Assembly (NCBI RefSeq): GCF_042677045.1
Contig: NZ_JBHTIH010000003.1
Location: 806,001-870,000, forward strand
Direction: 5' to 3'
Length of the DNA: 64,000 bases
Source of the DNA: Lysobacter_K koreensis
GTDB lineage: Bacteria > Pseudomonadota > Gammaproteobacteria > Xanthomonadales > Xanthomonadaceae
The position numbers and the translations under genes are program-made. The notes beneath the pieces were generated by a model. The model did not search any database. It was given only the letters and a program-made list of their open reading frames with translations, and was not told where the DNA came from. Below, in pieces: positions 52,847 through 61,824 of this stretch. How positions within the stretch are numbered: the stretch's first letter is position 1; each line of letters begins with the position of its first letter.

Positions 52847-55237
52847 ATGAAATTCTCCGAGAACTGGCTGCGCCAGCATGTGCCGACCACCGCGACGCGC
52901 GAGCAGCTCGCCGCGACGCTGACCGCGATCGGGTTGGAAGTCGAGGAAGTCACCGCGCTGGGCGATTCGCTCGACGGCGTGGTCGTCGCGCAGATCCTCA
53001 GCGCCGAGAAGCACCCCGAAGCCGACCGCCTGCAGGTCTGCCAGGTCGACGCCGGCGGCGGCAACGTCGTGCAGATCGTCTGCGGCGCGCCCAACGCGCG
53101 CCCGGGCCTGAAGGCGCCGCTGGCCGTGGTCGGCGCCAACCTTCCCGGTGGCATGGCGATCAAGGCCGCCAAGCTGCGGGGCGTCGAGTCGTCCGGCATG
53201 TTGTGTTCGGCCAAGGAGCTGGGCGTCGATCCGGATGCCTCGGGCCTGCTTGAGCTGCCGTCGGATGCGCCGGTCGGCGCGGCGCTGGCCGGTTATCTGG
53301 GTCTGCCGGATGCGACCATCGAGATCAAGCTCACGCCGAACCGCGCCGATTGTTTCAGCGTGCGCGGCATCGCCTTTGATGTCGCCGCCGCGTCGGCCAG
53401 CCAGGTCGTTGCGTTCGAGCCCGCGCCGGTCGCCGCGGGCAGCGACGCGCGGCTCGCGATCGAGCTCAACGCCGGCGCGAACGCGCCGCGTTACTGCGGT
53501 CGCGTGATCGAAGGCGTCGATGCCTCGCGGCCGACGCCGGCCTGGATGGCCGAACGCCTGCGCCGCAGCGGAGTGCGCCCGGTGTCGTTGCTGGTCGACG
53601 TCGCCCAGTACGTGATGCTGGAGCTCGGCCAGCCGATGCACGCGTTCGACCGCGATCTGTTGCAAGGCCCGGTTGGCGTGCGCTTCGCGCGTCCCGGTGA
53701 AGCAGTGAAGCTCCTCGACGGCCGCGATGTCGTGCTCGACGAGCAATTCCTGGCGATCACCGACGGCGACCGCGTGGTCGCGCTGGCCGGCGTGATGGGC
53801 GGCTTCGACACCCGCGTCACCGAGGCGACCGGCAACGTGTTCCTGGAAGCGGCGCACTTCGCGCCGTCGGCGATCATCGGCCGGGGCCGCAAGCTCGGCC
53901 TGCACACCGACGCCGCGCACCGCTTCGAGCGCGGCGTCGACCCGGAGTTGCCGCGCCTGGCGATCGAGTACGCGACCCGCCTGATCCTCGACGCCGCCGG
54001 CGGAACCCCCGGCGCGGTGGTCGAGGCGGCGTTGGCCCAACACCTGCCGGATCCGCGTCCGATCGGCCTGCGCCGTGCGCGCCTCGCGCGAGTGCTCGGC
54101 ATGACGGTGGCCGACACCGAAGTCGAACGCATCTTCGGCGCGCTCGGTTTGTCCGTGCAGGCGAGCGATGAGGGCTGGCAGGTCACCCCGCCGAGCCGCC
54201 GCTTCGATCTGGCGATCGAGGAGGACCTGATCGAGGAGGTCGCGCGCATCCACGGCTACGACGCCATCCCCACGACCTTGCCGTCCGGCGCCGCGCGCCT
54301 GGTGGCGCCCAGCGAAGCCCGGGTCGAGGAGGGCGCCGCGCGCCGCCAGCTCGCCGCGCGCGACTACCTGGAAGCGATCAACTACGCGTTCGTCGACGAG
54401 CAGTTGCTGGCGGCGTGGGGCGCAATGGACGGCGCGGTGCCCCTGGCGAACCCGCTCAGCGCCGAGCTCGGCATCATGCGCACCGCCTTGTTGCCGGGCC
54501 TGGTCGCCGCGCTCGCGCGCAACGCCGCCCGCCAGCAGCCGCGCGTGCGCCTGTTCGAACTGGGTAACGTGTTCGCGGCCCACGGTGCCGAGTCGCCGCT
54601 GGAAACCCGACGCGTGGCCGCGGTTGCCTGCGGCGACGTGGCGGCCGAGCAGTGGTCCGCGACGGCGCGTGCGGTCGGATTCCACGACCTCAAGGGCGAC
54701 CTCGACAGCCTCGCGGCGCTGGCCGGTGCCACCCTCGAGTACCGCGTGTCGATCGCGGCCTGGGGACACCCGGGCCGTTCGGCCGATGTCTACCGGGTCG
54801 AGGGCGATGGCGCGGCCGTGAAGCTGGGTTGGATCGGCCAGCTGCACCCACGCTTGCAGCGCGCATTGGACCTGGACGCCGAGGTCGTGGCGTTCGAGCT
54901 GGACCTCGCGCCGCTGCTGGCGCGGCCGTTGCCGCGCGCCGCGGGCCTGTCGAAGTTCCCGTCGGTGCGCCGCGACCTGGCGGTGGTGGTGGCCGAGTCG
55001 GTGCCTTGGGCGGTGATTGCGGGCTCCATCCGTGCCGCAGCGGGAGAGTCACTGCGCGATCTGGTGTTGTTCGACCGCTACCAGGGCAAGGGCGTGGAAA
55101 CGGGATTCAAGAGTCTCGCTATGGGCTTGATTCTGCAGGAAGAATCGCGCACGCTCACCGACCGTGACGTGGAGCAAGTGGTGGAGGCGGTGATCGCCGC
55201 CCTGCAGCGCGACCATGGCGCGGTGATGCGCGGTTAG
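52847..55237 (+). CDS. pheT: Phenylalanyl-tRNA synthetase beta subunit
   Basis: 796 residues, complete. An N-terminal tRNA-binding/EMAP-like domain (AEKHPEADRLQVCQVD), B3/B4 editing domain (FDRDLLQGPVGVRFARPGE region), B5 domain, the pseudo-catalytic core (FELGNVFAAHG) and a C-terminal anticodon-binding ferredoxin-like domain (SKFPSVRRDLAVVV...LVLFDRYQGKGVETGFKSLAMGLILQEESRTLTD). ATG 52847 follows GGAAAA. ihfA lies 77 bases downstream. Confidence 0.97.
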   Translation: MKFSENWLRQHVPTTATREQLAATLTAIGLEVEEVTALGDSLDGVVVAQILSAEKHPEADRLQVCQVDAGGGNVVQIVCGAPNARPGLKAPLAVVGANLPGGMAIKAAKLRGVESSGMLCSAKELGVDPDASGLLELPSDAPVGAALAGYLGLPDATIEIKLTPNRADCFSVRGIAFDVAAASASQVVAFEPAPVAAGSDARLAIELNAGANAPRYCGRVIEGVDASRPTPAWMAERLRRSGVRPVSLLVDVAQYVMLELGQPMHAFDRDLLQGPVGVRFARPGEAVKLLDGRDVVLDEQFLAITDGDRVVALAGVMGGFDTRVTEATGNVFLEAAHFAPSAIIGRGRKLGLHTDAAHRFERGVDPELPRLAIEYATRLILDAAGGTPGAVVEAALAQHLPDPRPIGLRRARLARVLGMTVADTEVERIFGALGLSVQASDEGWQVTPPSRRFDLAIEEDLIEEVARIHGYDAIPTTLPSGAARLVAPSEARVEEGAARRQLAARDYLEAINYAFVDEQLLAAWGAMDGAVPLANPLSAELGIMRTALLPGLVAALARNAARQQPRVRLFELGNVFAAHGAESPLETRRVAAVACGDVAAEQWSATARAVGFHDLKGDLDSLAALAGATLEYRVSIAAWGHPGRSADVYRVEGDGAAVKLGWIGQLHPRLQRALDLDAEVVAFELDLAPLLARPLPRAAGLSKFPSVRRDLAVVVAESVPWAVIAGSIRAAAGESLRDLVLFDRYQGKGVETGFKSLAMGLILQEESRTLTDRDVEQVVEAVIAALQRDHGAVMRG

Positions 55238-55314
55238 CCGCGCACCAGACGCGAATCCCGCGGCCCTTCGAGGCCGGACTGAAGAATGCTTTTCGCTACG
55301 TAGCAGGCACTGCA

Positions 55315-55617
55315 ATGGCTTTGACAAAGGCTGAGATGGCCGAACGCCTGTTCGACGAGGTCGGCTTGAACAAGCGCGAGGCGAAGGAGTTCGTCGACTC
55401 GTTCTTTGACGCGCTGCGCGAGGCGCTCGAGCATGGTCGCCAGGTCAAGCTGTCGGGCTACGGCAATTTCGACCTGCGGCGCAAGAACCAGCGCCCGGGT
55501 CGCAACCCCAAGACCGGTCAGGAGATCCCGATCTCGGCCCGCACCGTGGTGACCTTCCGCCCGGGCCAGAAGCTCAAGGAACGCGTCGAAGCCTATTCCG
55601 GAGGTGGTCATGCTTGA
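55315..55617 (+). CDS. ihfA: Integration host factor alpha subunit
   Basis: 100 residues, HU/IHF fold: MALTKAEMAERLFDEVGLNKREAKEFVDSFF, GYGNFDLRRKNQRPGRNPKTGQEIPI (DNA-bending arm with the key Pro) and RTVVTFRPGQKLK. It bends DNA as a heterodimer with IhfB. The pheT-ihfA order is common in gammaproteobacteria. The stop overlaps the next gene by 8 bases. Confidence 0.97.
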   Translation: MALTKAEMAERLFDEVGLNKREAKEFVDSFFDALREALEHGRQVKLSGYGNFDLRRKNQRPGRNPKTGQEIPISARTVVTFRPGQKLKERVEAYSGGGHA

Positions 55618-55966
55618 CCCCGGCAGCAACCGCGAACTGCCGCCGATCCCGGCCAAGCGCTACTTCACCATCGGTGAGGTCAGCGAGCTGTGCGACGTCA
55701 AGCCGCACGTGCTGCGTTACTGGGAAACCGAATTCCCGACCCTGAACCCGGTCAAGCGCCGCGGCAATCGCCGCTACTACCAGCGCCACGAGGTGCTGAT
55801 GGTGCGCCAGATCCGCGGCCTGCTGTACGAACAGGGCTACACCATCGGCGGCGCGCGCCTGCGCCTGGAAGGCGACGTGGCCAAGGACGAGTCGGCGCTG
55901 AGCTCGCAGATCATGCGCCAGGTGCGCATGGAGCTGGAAGAAGTGCTGCAGCTGCTGCGCCGCTGA
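55610..55966 (+). CDS. MerR-family transcriptional regulator
   Basis: 118 residues: an N-terminal winged helix (KRYFTIGEVSELCDVKPHVLRYWETEFPTLNPVKRRGNRRYY, ~18-60), then a dimerisation helix (MELEEVLQLLRR). It lacks C-terminal effector Cys residues, so it is not a metal sensor. This short MerR type regularly follows ihfA; its targets are unknown. ATG 55610 has GGAGG 5 bases upstream, better than the GTG at 55604. It is followed by tRNA-Pro. Confidence 0.93.
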   Translation: MLDPGSNRELPPIPAKRYFTIGEVSELCDVKPHVLRYWETEFPTLNPVKRRGNRRYYQRHEVLMVRQIRGLLYEQGYTIGGARLRLEGDVAKDESALSSQIMRQVRMELEEVLQLLRR

Positions 55967-55990
55967 ATCTCTCGTTCGCAGGTCGCCGCG

Positions 55991-56020
55991 GCGACAGAAG
56001 CGCCGGCGAGCCGTTATACT
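55991..56020 (+). promoter_or_regulatory. Candidate promoter of tRNA-Pro
   Basis: TATACT at 56015-56020 is a strong -10, ending 36 bases before the tRNA. The best -35 is GCGACA at 55991-55996 (18-base spacing), which matches only at ACA, so the -35 is weak. Confidence 0.5.
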
Positions 56021-56056
56021 TGCCGCCCGCTTCACGGCGGGAACATCGCAACACGT

Positions 56057-56133
56057 CGGGGCGTAGCGCAGCCTGGTAGCGCATCTGCCTGGGGGGCAGA
56101 GGGTCGTCGGTTCAAATCCGGCCGTCCCGACCA
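56057..56133 (+). tRNA. tRNA-Pro (GGG)
   Basis: A 77-base cloverleaf: acceptor CGGGGCG/CGTCCCG, discriminator A, encoded CCA, anticodon stem TCTGC/GCAGA with loop CTGGGGG giving GGG. No integrase or attachment-site duplication is seen beside it. Confidence 0.97.
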
Positions 56134-56161
56134 TTTCGATCAAAGCTTTCGGTGGAAAGAC

Positions 56162-56194
56162 AAATGCCCGGCTTGCCGGGCATTTTGCTTTTTG
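56162..56194 (+). terminator. Intrinsic terminator of tRNA-Pro
   Basis: AAATGCCCGGC/GCCGGGCATTT with a minimal loop, followed by TGCTTTTT, 29 bases past the tRNA. The next ~190 bases to the gumN-like gene show no gene. Confidence 0.88.
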
Positions 56195-56387
56195 GCGAGC
56201 GCGCCATCCCATCAGCCGGCGTAGTGCCGATGCCGCATCCATCGCCAGCCGCGCGTGGTGTGTGATCGGTGATGTGGTTTGCGGAACTCCCGTCGCTCCT
56301 TGCGATCACAGTTTTGCCGATTCCGTCGCGTTCACTTCACCAACGCCAGCGGCGGCGCTTCCCCACCCCGTGAAATGGAGTTCCTTG

Positions 56388-57467
56388 ATGCGCACTTTGC
56401 TGTCGATCTCTTTGGCCCTGCTGCCGCCGTTGTTGCCCGTCCTCGCTCACGCGGCCCAGCCTGCGGCGGCCCGCGTCGAACTGGCGGCCGGCCCCGCGTC
56501 GCGCGCGAGCGGGCCGGCTGCAACTGCCACGGCGCCGGCCGATGGCCGCATCGTCGATGCCGACGTGGTGCTGGTCAGTGGCCAGCAATCCGGCCCTGGG
56601 CTGTGGCAGGTCAGCAAGGCGGGTCACGTGCTGTGGATCCTCGGCACGGTGGCGCCCGTGCCGAAGAAGATGGAGTGGTACTCGCCACAGGCCGAATCGG
56701 TGCTGGCGCGAGCGCAGGAAATCATCGGGCCACCGCACATCGAGATGACGATGGGCGCGGGCAGCATGTTCAAGGCGGCCTTCGCCATGCCCACACTGCT
56801 GCGCGCGCGAAAGAATCCCGACGGCAAGACCCTGCGCGACGTGCTGCCGGCTGAGCTGTATGCGCGTTGGTCGGCGCTCAAGCCGACGTACCTGGGGAGC
56901 GACAAGGACGTCGAGCAGTGGCGTCCGATCTTCGCGGCGAGTGCGCTGTACGGAGCGGCACTCAAGCGCGCCGGCCTGCAATCGGGCACGGGCACGAGCG
57001 CGCGGCTGCGCGCCCTGACCGACAAGTACGAGACCAAGTACACCTCGACCGGGGTCAAGGGCGAGATCAAGGATCCCAAGCGGCTGGCGAAGTCGTTCGC
57101 CGGTGCCGAAGTGGACGACATCGCCTGTTTCCGCAGCGTGCTCGACCAGCTCGAGCTGGACGTGGCCAACGCCGCGCAGCGCGCCAATGCCTGGGCTCAG
57201 GGCGATATGCCGGAATTGCGCCGCCTGTTCCGCGCCGGCGACGCGAGATCGTGTTTCGAGGCCATCGCCCAGACCGAGGCCGCGCGCTCGCTGGGCATGG
57301 GCGACGGCACGGCCCGCGCGGAGGCGCAGTGGCTGCGCGCCGTCGATGCCGCGCTGGCGAGCAACCACACCAGCTTCGCGACCTTGCCGGTGAGCCAGCT
57401 GCTGCAGCCCAACGGTCTTTTGGCGCAGCTGCAGGCGAAGGGCTACGCGGTGGTGGCGCCGGAGTAA
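56388..57467 (+). CDS. Exported TraB/GumN-family protein
   Basis: 359 residues: signal peptide (1-~22, LAHAA), an Ala-rich stretch, then a TraB/GumN domain starting LWQVSKAGHVLWILGTVAPVPKKMEWYSP. In many members the first motif is GT-x-H, a metal ligand; here the equivalent reads GTVAPVP, so that His is missing. GumN lies at the end of the xanthan gum cluster in Xanthomonas but is not a glycosyltransferase. Here it follows tRNA-Pro directly, with no gum genes. GGAG precedes the ATG. Function unknown. Confidence 0.8.
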   Translation: MRTLLSISLALLPPLLPVLAHAAQPAAARVELAAGPASRASGPAATATAPADGRIVDADVVLVSGQQSGPGLWQVSKAGHVLWILGTVAPVPKKMEWYSPQAESVLARAQEIIGPPHIEMTMGAGSMFKAAFAMPTLLRARKNPDGKTLRDVLPAELYARWSALKPTYLGSDKDVEQWRPIFAASALYGAALKRAGLQSGTGTSARLRALTDKYETKYTSTGVKGEIKDPKRLAKSFAGAEVDDIACFRSVLDQLELDVANAAQRANAWAQGDMPELRRLFRAGDARSCFEAIAQTEAARSLGMGDGTARAEAQWLRAVDAALASNHTSFATLPVSQLLQPNGLLAQLQAKGYAVVAPE

Positions 57468-57484
57468 GTCCGGCGCGCACGCGT

Positions 57485-57557
57485 CTTGTAGTGCCGAGCT
57501 TGCTAGGCACCCGCGCTCGGGATAGCGCGCGGATCCGTGCAGGCTCGGACCTACAAG
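57485..57557. repeat. REP-like inverted pair between gumN-like gene and dxs
   Basis: CTTGTAGTGCCGAGC (57485-57499) and GCTCGGACCTACAAG (57543-57557) are inverted copies (13 of 15) with GTAG-type ends. It lies in the convergent gap and may end both transcripts. Confidence 0.6.
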
Positions 57558-57605
57558 GCGACGGTGTCTAGTTGTTTGCGCGGGTGTTGATCCAACGCCC
57601 GCGCG

Positions 57606-59525
57606 TCAGACGGCCGCACTTCGCGGCTGCGGCTCCGCCAATGACGGCCAGCGCCGCAGCACCGCGGCGCGGATGCCGTCGACGTCGAGCCCGGCTTCGG
57701 CCAGCAGTTGCTCGCGGCTGGCATGGTGCTGGAACTCGTCGGGCAGGCCGAGGTGGAGGATCGACATGGCGATGCCCTCGGCGGCCAGCAGTTCGGCCAC
57801 GCCGGAGCCGGCGCCGCCGGCGACGACGTTGTCCTCGAGGGTGACGAAGCCTTCGTGGTGCTTCGCAAGGTCCAGGATCAGCGCGCGGTCGAGCGGCTTG
57901 ACGAAGCGCATGTTGACCACGCTCAGGCCCAACTCCGCGCCGACCTTCTCGGCGGCCGGCACGATCGCGCCGAACGCCAGCAGCGCGACCCGCGATCCGC
58001 GGCGGCGCAATTCGGCCTTGCCGATCGGCAGCGTGTCCAGCGTCGCCTGCACCGCCACGCCCGGGCCGGTACCACGCGGGTAGCGCACCGCGGCCGGGCC
58101 TGGGTGGCGATAGCCGGTGCTGAGCAGCTTGCGGCACTCGTCCTCGTCGCTGGGCGCCATCACCAGCATGTTCGGCACGCAGCGCAGGTAGCTCAGGTCG
58201 AGGTTGCCTGCATGGGTCGCGCCGTCCGGGCCGACCACGCCGCCGCGGTCGATTGCGAACAGCACGTCGAGGTCCTGGATCGCGACGTCGTGCACCAGCT
58301 GGTCGTAGCCGCGCTGCAGGAAGGTCGAGTAGATCGCGACCACCGGCTTGGCGCCTTCGCAGGCCATGCCCGCGGCCAGCGTGACCGCGTGCTGCTCGGC
58401 GATCGCGACGTCGAAGTAGCGCTGCGGATACTCCTTGCTGAAACGCACCAGGCCCGAGCCTTCGCGCATCGCCGGGGTGATGGCGAGCAGCTTGTCGTCG
58501 GCCGCGGCCATGTCGCACAGCCAGTCGCCGAACACGTCGGTGTAAGTCGGTTTCTTGGCGCCGCCCTTGCTGACCAGGCCCATTGACGGATCGAACGGGC
58601 TGACCGCGTGGTAGCCGATCTGGTCGCCCTCGGCCAGCTCGTAGCCCTTGCCCTTGGTGGTGATGATGTGCAGCAGCTGCGGGCCCTTGAGGGTCTTGAG
58701 CGTCTTCATCGCGCCGAGCAGCGCGTCCAGGTCGTGACCGTCGATCGGGCCGGTGTAGTGGAAGCCGACTTCCTCGAAGAACGTCGACGGCACGAACATG
58801 CCCTTCCAGTGTTCCTCCCAGCGTTTGACGAAGCGCGCCGCCGGCTTGCGCTTGTCGCCGAGCAGCTTCTTGCCGCCCTCGCGCAGCGCGTTGAGGGTGC
58901 GGCTGCCGGTGAGGCGGCCGAGCATGCGCGTGACGCCGCCGACGTTCTCGGAGATCGACATCTGGTTGTCGTTGAGGATCACCAGCAGGTTCGGCTCGGC
59001 TGCATCGGCCTCCGCGCCCATGCCGCCGGCGTGGGCGAGGGCTTCGAACGCCATGCCCGCGGTCATCGCGCCGTCACCGATCACCGCGATGACCTTGCGC
59101 TCGTCGCCGGCGCGCTGCAGCGCGATCGCCATGCCCAGTGCGGCGGAGATACTGGTCGAGCTGTGGCCGACGCCGAAGGTGTCGTACTCGGACTCCTCGC
59201 GCTTCGGGAACGGCGCGATGCCATCGGCTTGCTTGACCGTGTGGATCTGGTCGCGGCGGCCGGTGAGGATCTTGTGCGGGTAGCACTGGTGGCCGACGTC
59301 CCACACCAGGCGGTCGACCGGCGTCTCGTATAGCCAATGCAGGGCGATGGTGAGTTCGATCACGCCCAGCCCGGCGCCGAAGTGACCGCCGGACTGCGCG
59401 ACCTGTTCGATCAGGTACGCACGCAGTTCGTCGGCAATCGCCGGCAAGTCCTCTTCGGGGAAGTGGCGCAGGTCGGCGGGGACCGCGATGCGGGCCAGGC
59501 GCGGAAAGCGTTGCGGGTCAATCAT
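57606..59525 (-). CDS. dxs: 1-deoxy-D-xylulose-5-phosphate synthase
   Basis: 639 residues, complete thiamine diphosphate enzyme. FGVGHSSTSISAALGMA, GDGAMTAGMAFEALAHAGG (ThDP/Mg motif GDG...N), the Dxs-specific linker, IAEQHAVTLAAGMA (catalytic Glu) and the transketolase C domain. It condenses pyruvate with glyceraldehyde 3-phosphate, the first step of the MEP isoprenoid pathway. It is convergent with the gumN-like gene. The ATG overlaps nothing upstream; 114 bases separate it from the next gene. Confidence 0.97.
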   Translation of the reverse strand: MIDPQRFPRLARIAVPADLRHFPEEDLPAIADELRAYLIEQVAQSGGHFGAGLGVIELTIALHWLYETPVDRLVWDVGHQCYPHKILTGRRDQIHTVKQADGIAPFPKREESEYDTFGVGHSSTSISAALGMAIALQRAGDERKVIAVIGDGAMTAGMAFEALAHAGGMGAEADAAEPNLLVILNDNQMSISENVGGVTRMLGRLTGSRTLNALREGGKKLLGDKRKPAARFVKRWEEHWKGMFVPSTFFEEVGFHYTGPIDGHDLDALLGAMKTLKTLKGPQLLHIITTKGKGYELAEGDQIGYHAVSPFDPSMGLVSKGGAKKPTYTDVFGDWLCDMAAADDKLLAITPAMREGSGLVRFSKEYPQRYFDVAIAEQHAVTLAAGMACEGAKPVVAIYSTFLQRGYDQLVHDVAIQDLDVLFAIDRGGVVGPDGATHAGNLDLSYLRCVPNMLVMAPSDEDECRKLLSTGYRHPGPAAVRYPRGTGPGVAVQATLDTLPIGKAELRRRGSRVALLAFGAIVPAAEKVGAELGLSVVNMRFVKPLDRALILDLAKHHEGFVTLEDNVVAGGAGSGVAELLAAEGIAMSILHLGLPDEFQHHASREQLLAEAGLDVDGIRAAVLRRWPSLAEPQPRSAAV

Positions 59526-59612
59526 CAGTCGGACTATGGCGGCTAGCCCGTGATTGTCCCGCTCAGGTTGCGGCCGGGCAAGGCGCGCGGCCGGCGGTGT
59601 TCACGCAAACGG

Positions 59613-59634
59613 CGACGTCGCGTTCGCGACGTCG
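59613..59634 (-). terminator. Hairpin after the receiver-like gene
   Basis: A perfect 10-bp stem CGACGTCGCG/CGCGACGTCG with a TT centre lies 5 bases past the stop of the minus-strand gene. The bases beyond are only weakly T-rich. Confidence 0.5.
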
Positions 59635-59639
59635 ATGGT

Positions 59640-60857
59640 TCAACGCCCGCGCAGGCGCCCGAACAGGCCACTGGGCTTGGGCGGCTCGACCTCGGGTTCG
59701 GGCTCGCGGTAGATGTCGGCGAAGCCGGTGGCGAGGTTGGCGTTGACGAAATCGGCGACGTCGCCGGTCGGCACGCCGCTGGCCTCGGCGATCTCGGCCA
59801 GCGTGGCCGGGCCCTTCATCATCGCCGTGGCGATGCGGAAGTGCTTGGGGAACTCGCGCTCGGTCTGCGGCCACTTGAGCAGCTGGTAGCGGCCCTCGGG
59901 GTCGAAGCCCGCCGCCAGCGTGCCGTGGCCGGCCAGCAACGCGCCGTACCAGACCAGCCGGGCCAGCGACTGCGGCTCGCCGAGGGCGGCGGCCTGGCTG
60001 CTCCAGGTCGCGGCATCGATCGCGGGGAAGTCGGCGGCGGTGACCGCACCGTCAAACAGGCCGGTCAGGGCCTTGAGCGTGGCCGGGCCGTGGTACTGGC
60101 GCTGCTCGGTATCGATCAGCAAGGCCGTGCCGTTGCGTTCGAAGCGCAGGCGGCCGCTGAGCTTGCCGGAGGCCAGCCAGTCGACCAGCGTGTCAAGCGC
60201 CGGTGCATGCGCCTCGACCACGGCCGGGGTCGGCGCCGTTGCAGGTGCTGCCGGTGCCGCTTTGTGCTCGACCGGCGCACGCGGGGCGATGCTGGGCGCG
60301 GCAGGCAGGACTTGGGCCGCGGCCGCGCTCGGCGGTTCGCGGCTCGCGCTGGCGGCAGCGCGGGCCGGGAGTTCGGTAGCGACGGCGGACAAGGGTTCCG
60401 GCGGCGGGGCGATCTCCTCGCGTACCGGCAGCGGTTGTTCTTCCGGCAGGCGATCCTGCGGCTGCGGCGCGGGGGTCATGCCGGCCGGATGCACGGACTC
60501 GGCCGGCGACGCGGGTGCTGCAGGTGCCGCGACGTTCGCGGCCGCACTCGGCGCGGTGCCGTCGAGTTGCTGCAACAGCGCGGTCACGCTCGCGCTGTCG
60601 AATGGGCGGGCGAGGCGGAAGTCGGTCTGGGTGCGCGCCGCCGAGGTCAGGCCGATCACGCGCTTGCCATTGGCGTGCAGGCGCAGCCAGCTCATCGGCC
60701 CGTACATGCTGTCCATGTCGACGATAACGTAGGCCGCCTGTTGCTCGGGCAGCAGGTGCCACTGGCCCCCGACTTGCGCGTTGGCGGTGGTGAAGGCCGC
60801 TTGCAGCGCGGATTCGGTAACCGGGTCCATGCCCGTGAAGCCAAGGGTGAGCGGCAT
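59640..60857 (-). CDS. Receiver-like protein with long linker and C-terminal winged-helix-like domain, function unknown
   Basis: 405 residues in three parts. Residues 1-~100 look like a degenerate response-regulator receiver: strand AAYVIVDMDS (Asp47/Asp49 at the phosphoacceptor place), VIGLTSA (Thr71), and RLARPF where the invariant Lys is Arg. A ~130-residue Ala/Pro/Glu-rich linker follows. The last ~165 residues (from ALDTLVDWLASGKLSGRLRFERNGT) end in a helical HFRIATAMMKGPATLAEIAEASGVPTGDVADFVN segment resembling a winged helix. No signal peptide. I know no named family. It is not near a kinase gene. Start 60857 is chosen because the receiver-like strand begins there. Confidence 0.75.
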   Translation of the reverse strand: MPLTLGFTGMDPVTESALQAAFTTANAQVGGQWHLLPEQQAAYVIVDMDSMYGPMSWLRLHANGKRVIGLTSAARTQTDFRLARPFDSASVTALLQQLDGTAPSAAANVAAPAAPASPAESVHPAGMTPAPQPQDRLPEEQPLPVREEIAPPPEPLSAVATELPARAAASASREPPSAAAAQVLPAAPSIAPRAPVEHKAAPAAPATAPTPAVVEAHAPALDTLVDWLASGKLSGRLRFERNGTALLIDTEQRQYHGPATLKALTGLFDGAVTAADFPAIDAATWSSQAAALGEPQSLARLVWYGALLAGHGTLAAGFDPEGRYQLLKWPQTEREFPKHFRIATAMMKGPATLAEIAEASGVPTGDVADFVNANLATGFADIYREPEPEVEPPKPSGLFGRLRGR

Positions 60858-61016
60858 CGTCGCATTCGTGATGACAGGTACCGACGAGTGTTGCGGAGCG
60901 CGCCGCAACCGTCAACGCGCGCTCAGCGTCGCATCTGCGCGTTATTCGGCAGGCCCGCGTTCATGGGTGTGACGATGCGACTGCTGACGGTCGCGGAACT
61001 CCGCCCCGGCCGGCGA

Positions 61017-61754
61017 TCAGGCGCGCAGTCGCGCGTTCTTCGGCAACTGGTTCTTCAGGAACACCATCTGGTCGGCCAGGATGTTGCGGTTCGACAGAAT
61101 CAAATGCTCGACCCAGCTCGGCCGGTAAGGCACCGCGAGCAGCGGCATGCCCGCCTGTTGCGGGGTGCGGTTGCCCTTGCGCGAGTTGCAGTGGAAGCAC
61201 GCGGCGACGACGTTCTCCCAGATGTCGCGGCCGCCCTTGGATACCGGCAGCACGTGGTCGCGGGTCAGCTGCGGGCGGTGGTAGTCGCGGCCGCAGTACA
61301 TGCACAGGTAGGCGTCGCGCGCGAACAGCGCGGCGTTGGTCAATGCCGGGGTCGGGTCGAGCGCGTGGGCGCGGGCGTGGCCACGCGCGGCGACGATCGG
61401 GTGCAACTCGATCAGGCTCTGCTCGCCGGTCATGCGGCTGGTGCCGCCGTGCACCTGCAGGCAGGGGTCGCCGAGCGTCCAGGCCACTGCGCCGCGCACG
61501 TACAGGCAGGTCGCGTCCTGCCAGTTCATCCAGTCGAGCACGCGGCCGTGCGCGTCGAGCGACAGCAGGCGCACGGCGTTGAGCTGCTCGATCGGGTGGC
61601 GGCGGGCAGGCTGCGCGTCTGGCGGAGACTGGGCCTGGCTGGCCAGGCGCTGGGCGAATCGCGGAGCGAAGGAGGTGGAGGCCGGTCCATGCTGATCGGG
61701 ATCAGCGTGGGCTCCGGCGCGAACCAAGCGCAGGCTTGTTCTGTCAGTCTCCAT
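61017..61754 (-). CDS. HNH endonuclease family protein
   Basis: 245 residues. A C-terminal HNH domain carries zinc Cys pairs CMYCG and CFHCNSRKGN around the catalytic LTRDHVLPVSKGG. The N-terminal ~50 residues are low-complexity. Stand-alone HNH proteins of this type (5-methylcytosine McrA-like fold) are common in xanthomonad chromosomes; substrate and role are unknown. No restriction-modification gene is adjacent. It starts 70 bases from the acyl-CoA dehydrogenase end on the same strand. Confidence 0.85.
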   Translation of the reverse strand: METDRTSLRLVRAGAHADPDQHGPASTSFAPRFAQRLASQAQSPPDAQPARRHPIEQLNAVRLLSLDAHGRVLDWMNWQDATCLYVRGAVAWTLGDPCLQVHGGTSRMTGEQSLIELHPIVAARGHARAHALDPTPALTNAALFARDAYLCMYCGRDYHRPQLTRDHVLPVSKGGRDIWENVVAACFHCNSRKGNRTPQQAGMPLLAVPYRPSWVEHLILSNRNILADQMVFLKNQLPKNARLRA

Positions 61755-61824
61755 CAGGGCCCGAGCTTATACCCAAAGCGTGACGGATTGGGTAGACCTC
61801 TCGGGCACCGATGGCGGGTGCCGA

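Noticed and set aside
56057..56133. tRNA-Pro as a genomic island attachment site
   Set aside because: No integrase, no duplicated tRNA end and only ordinary genes downstream.
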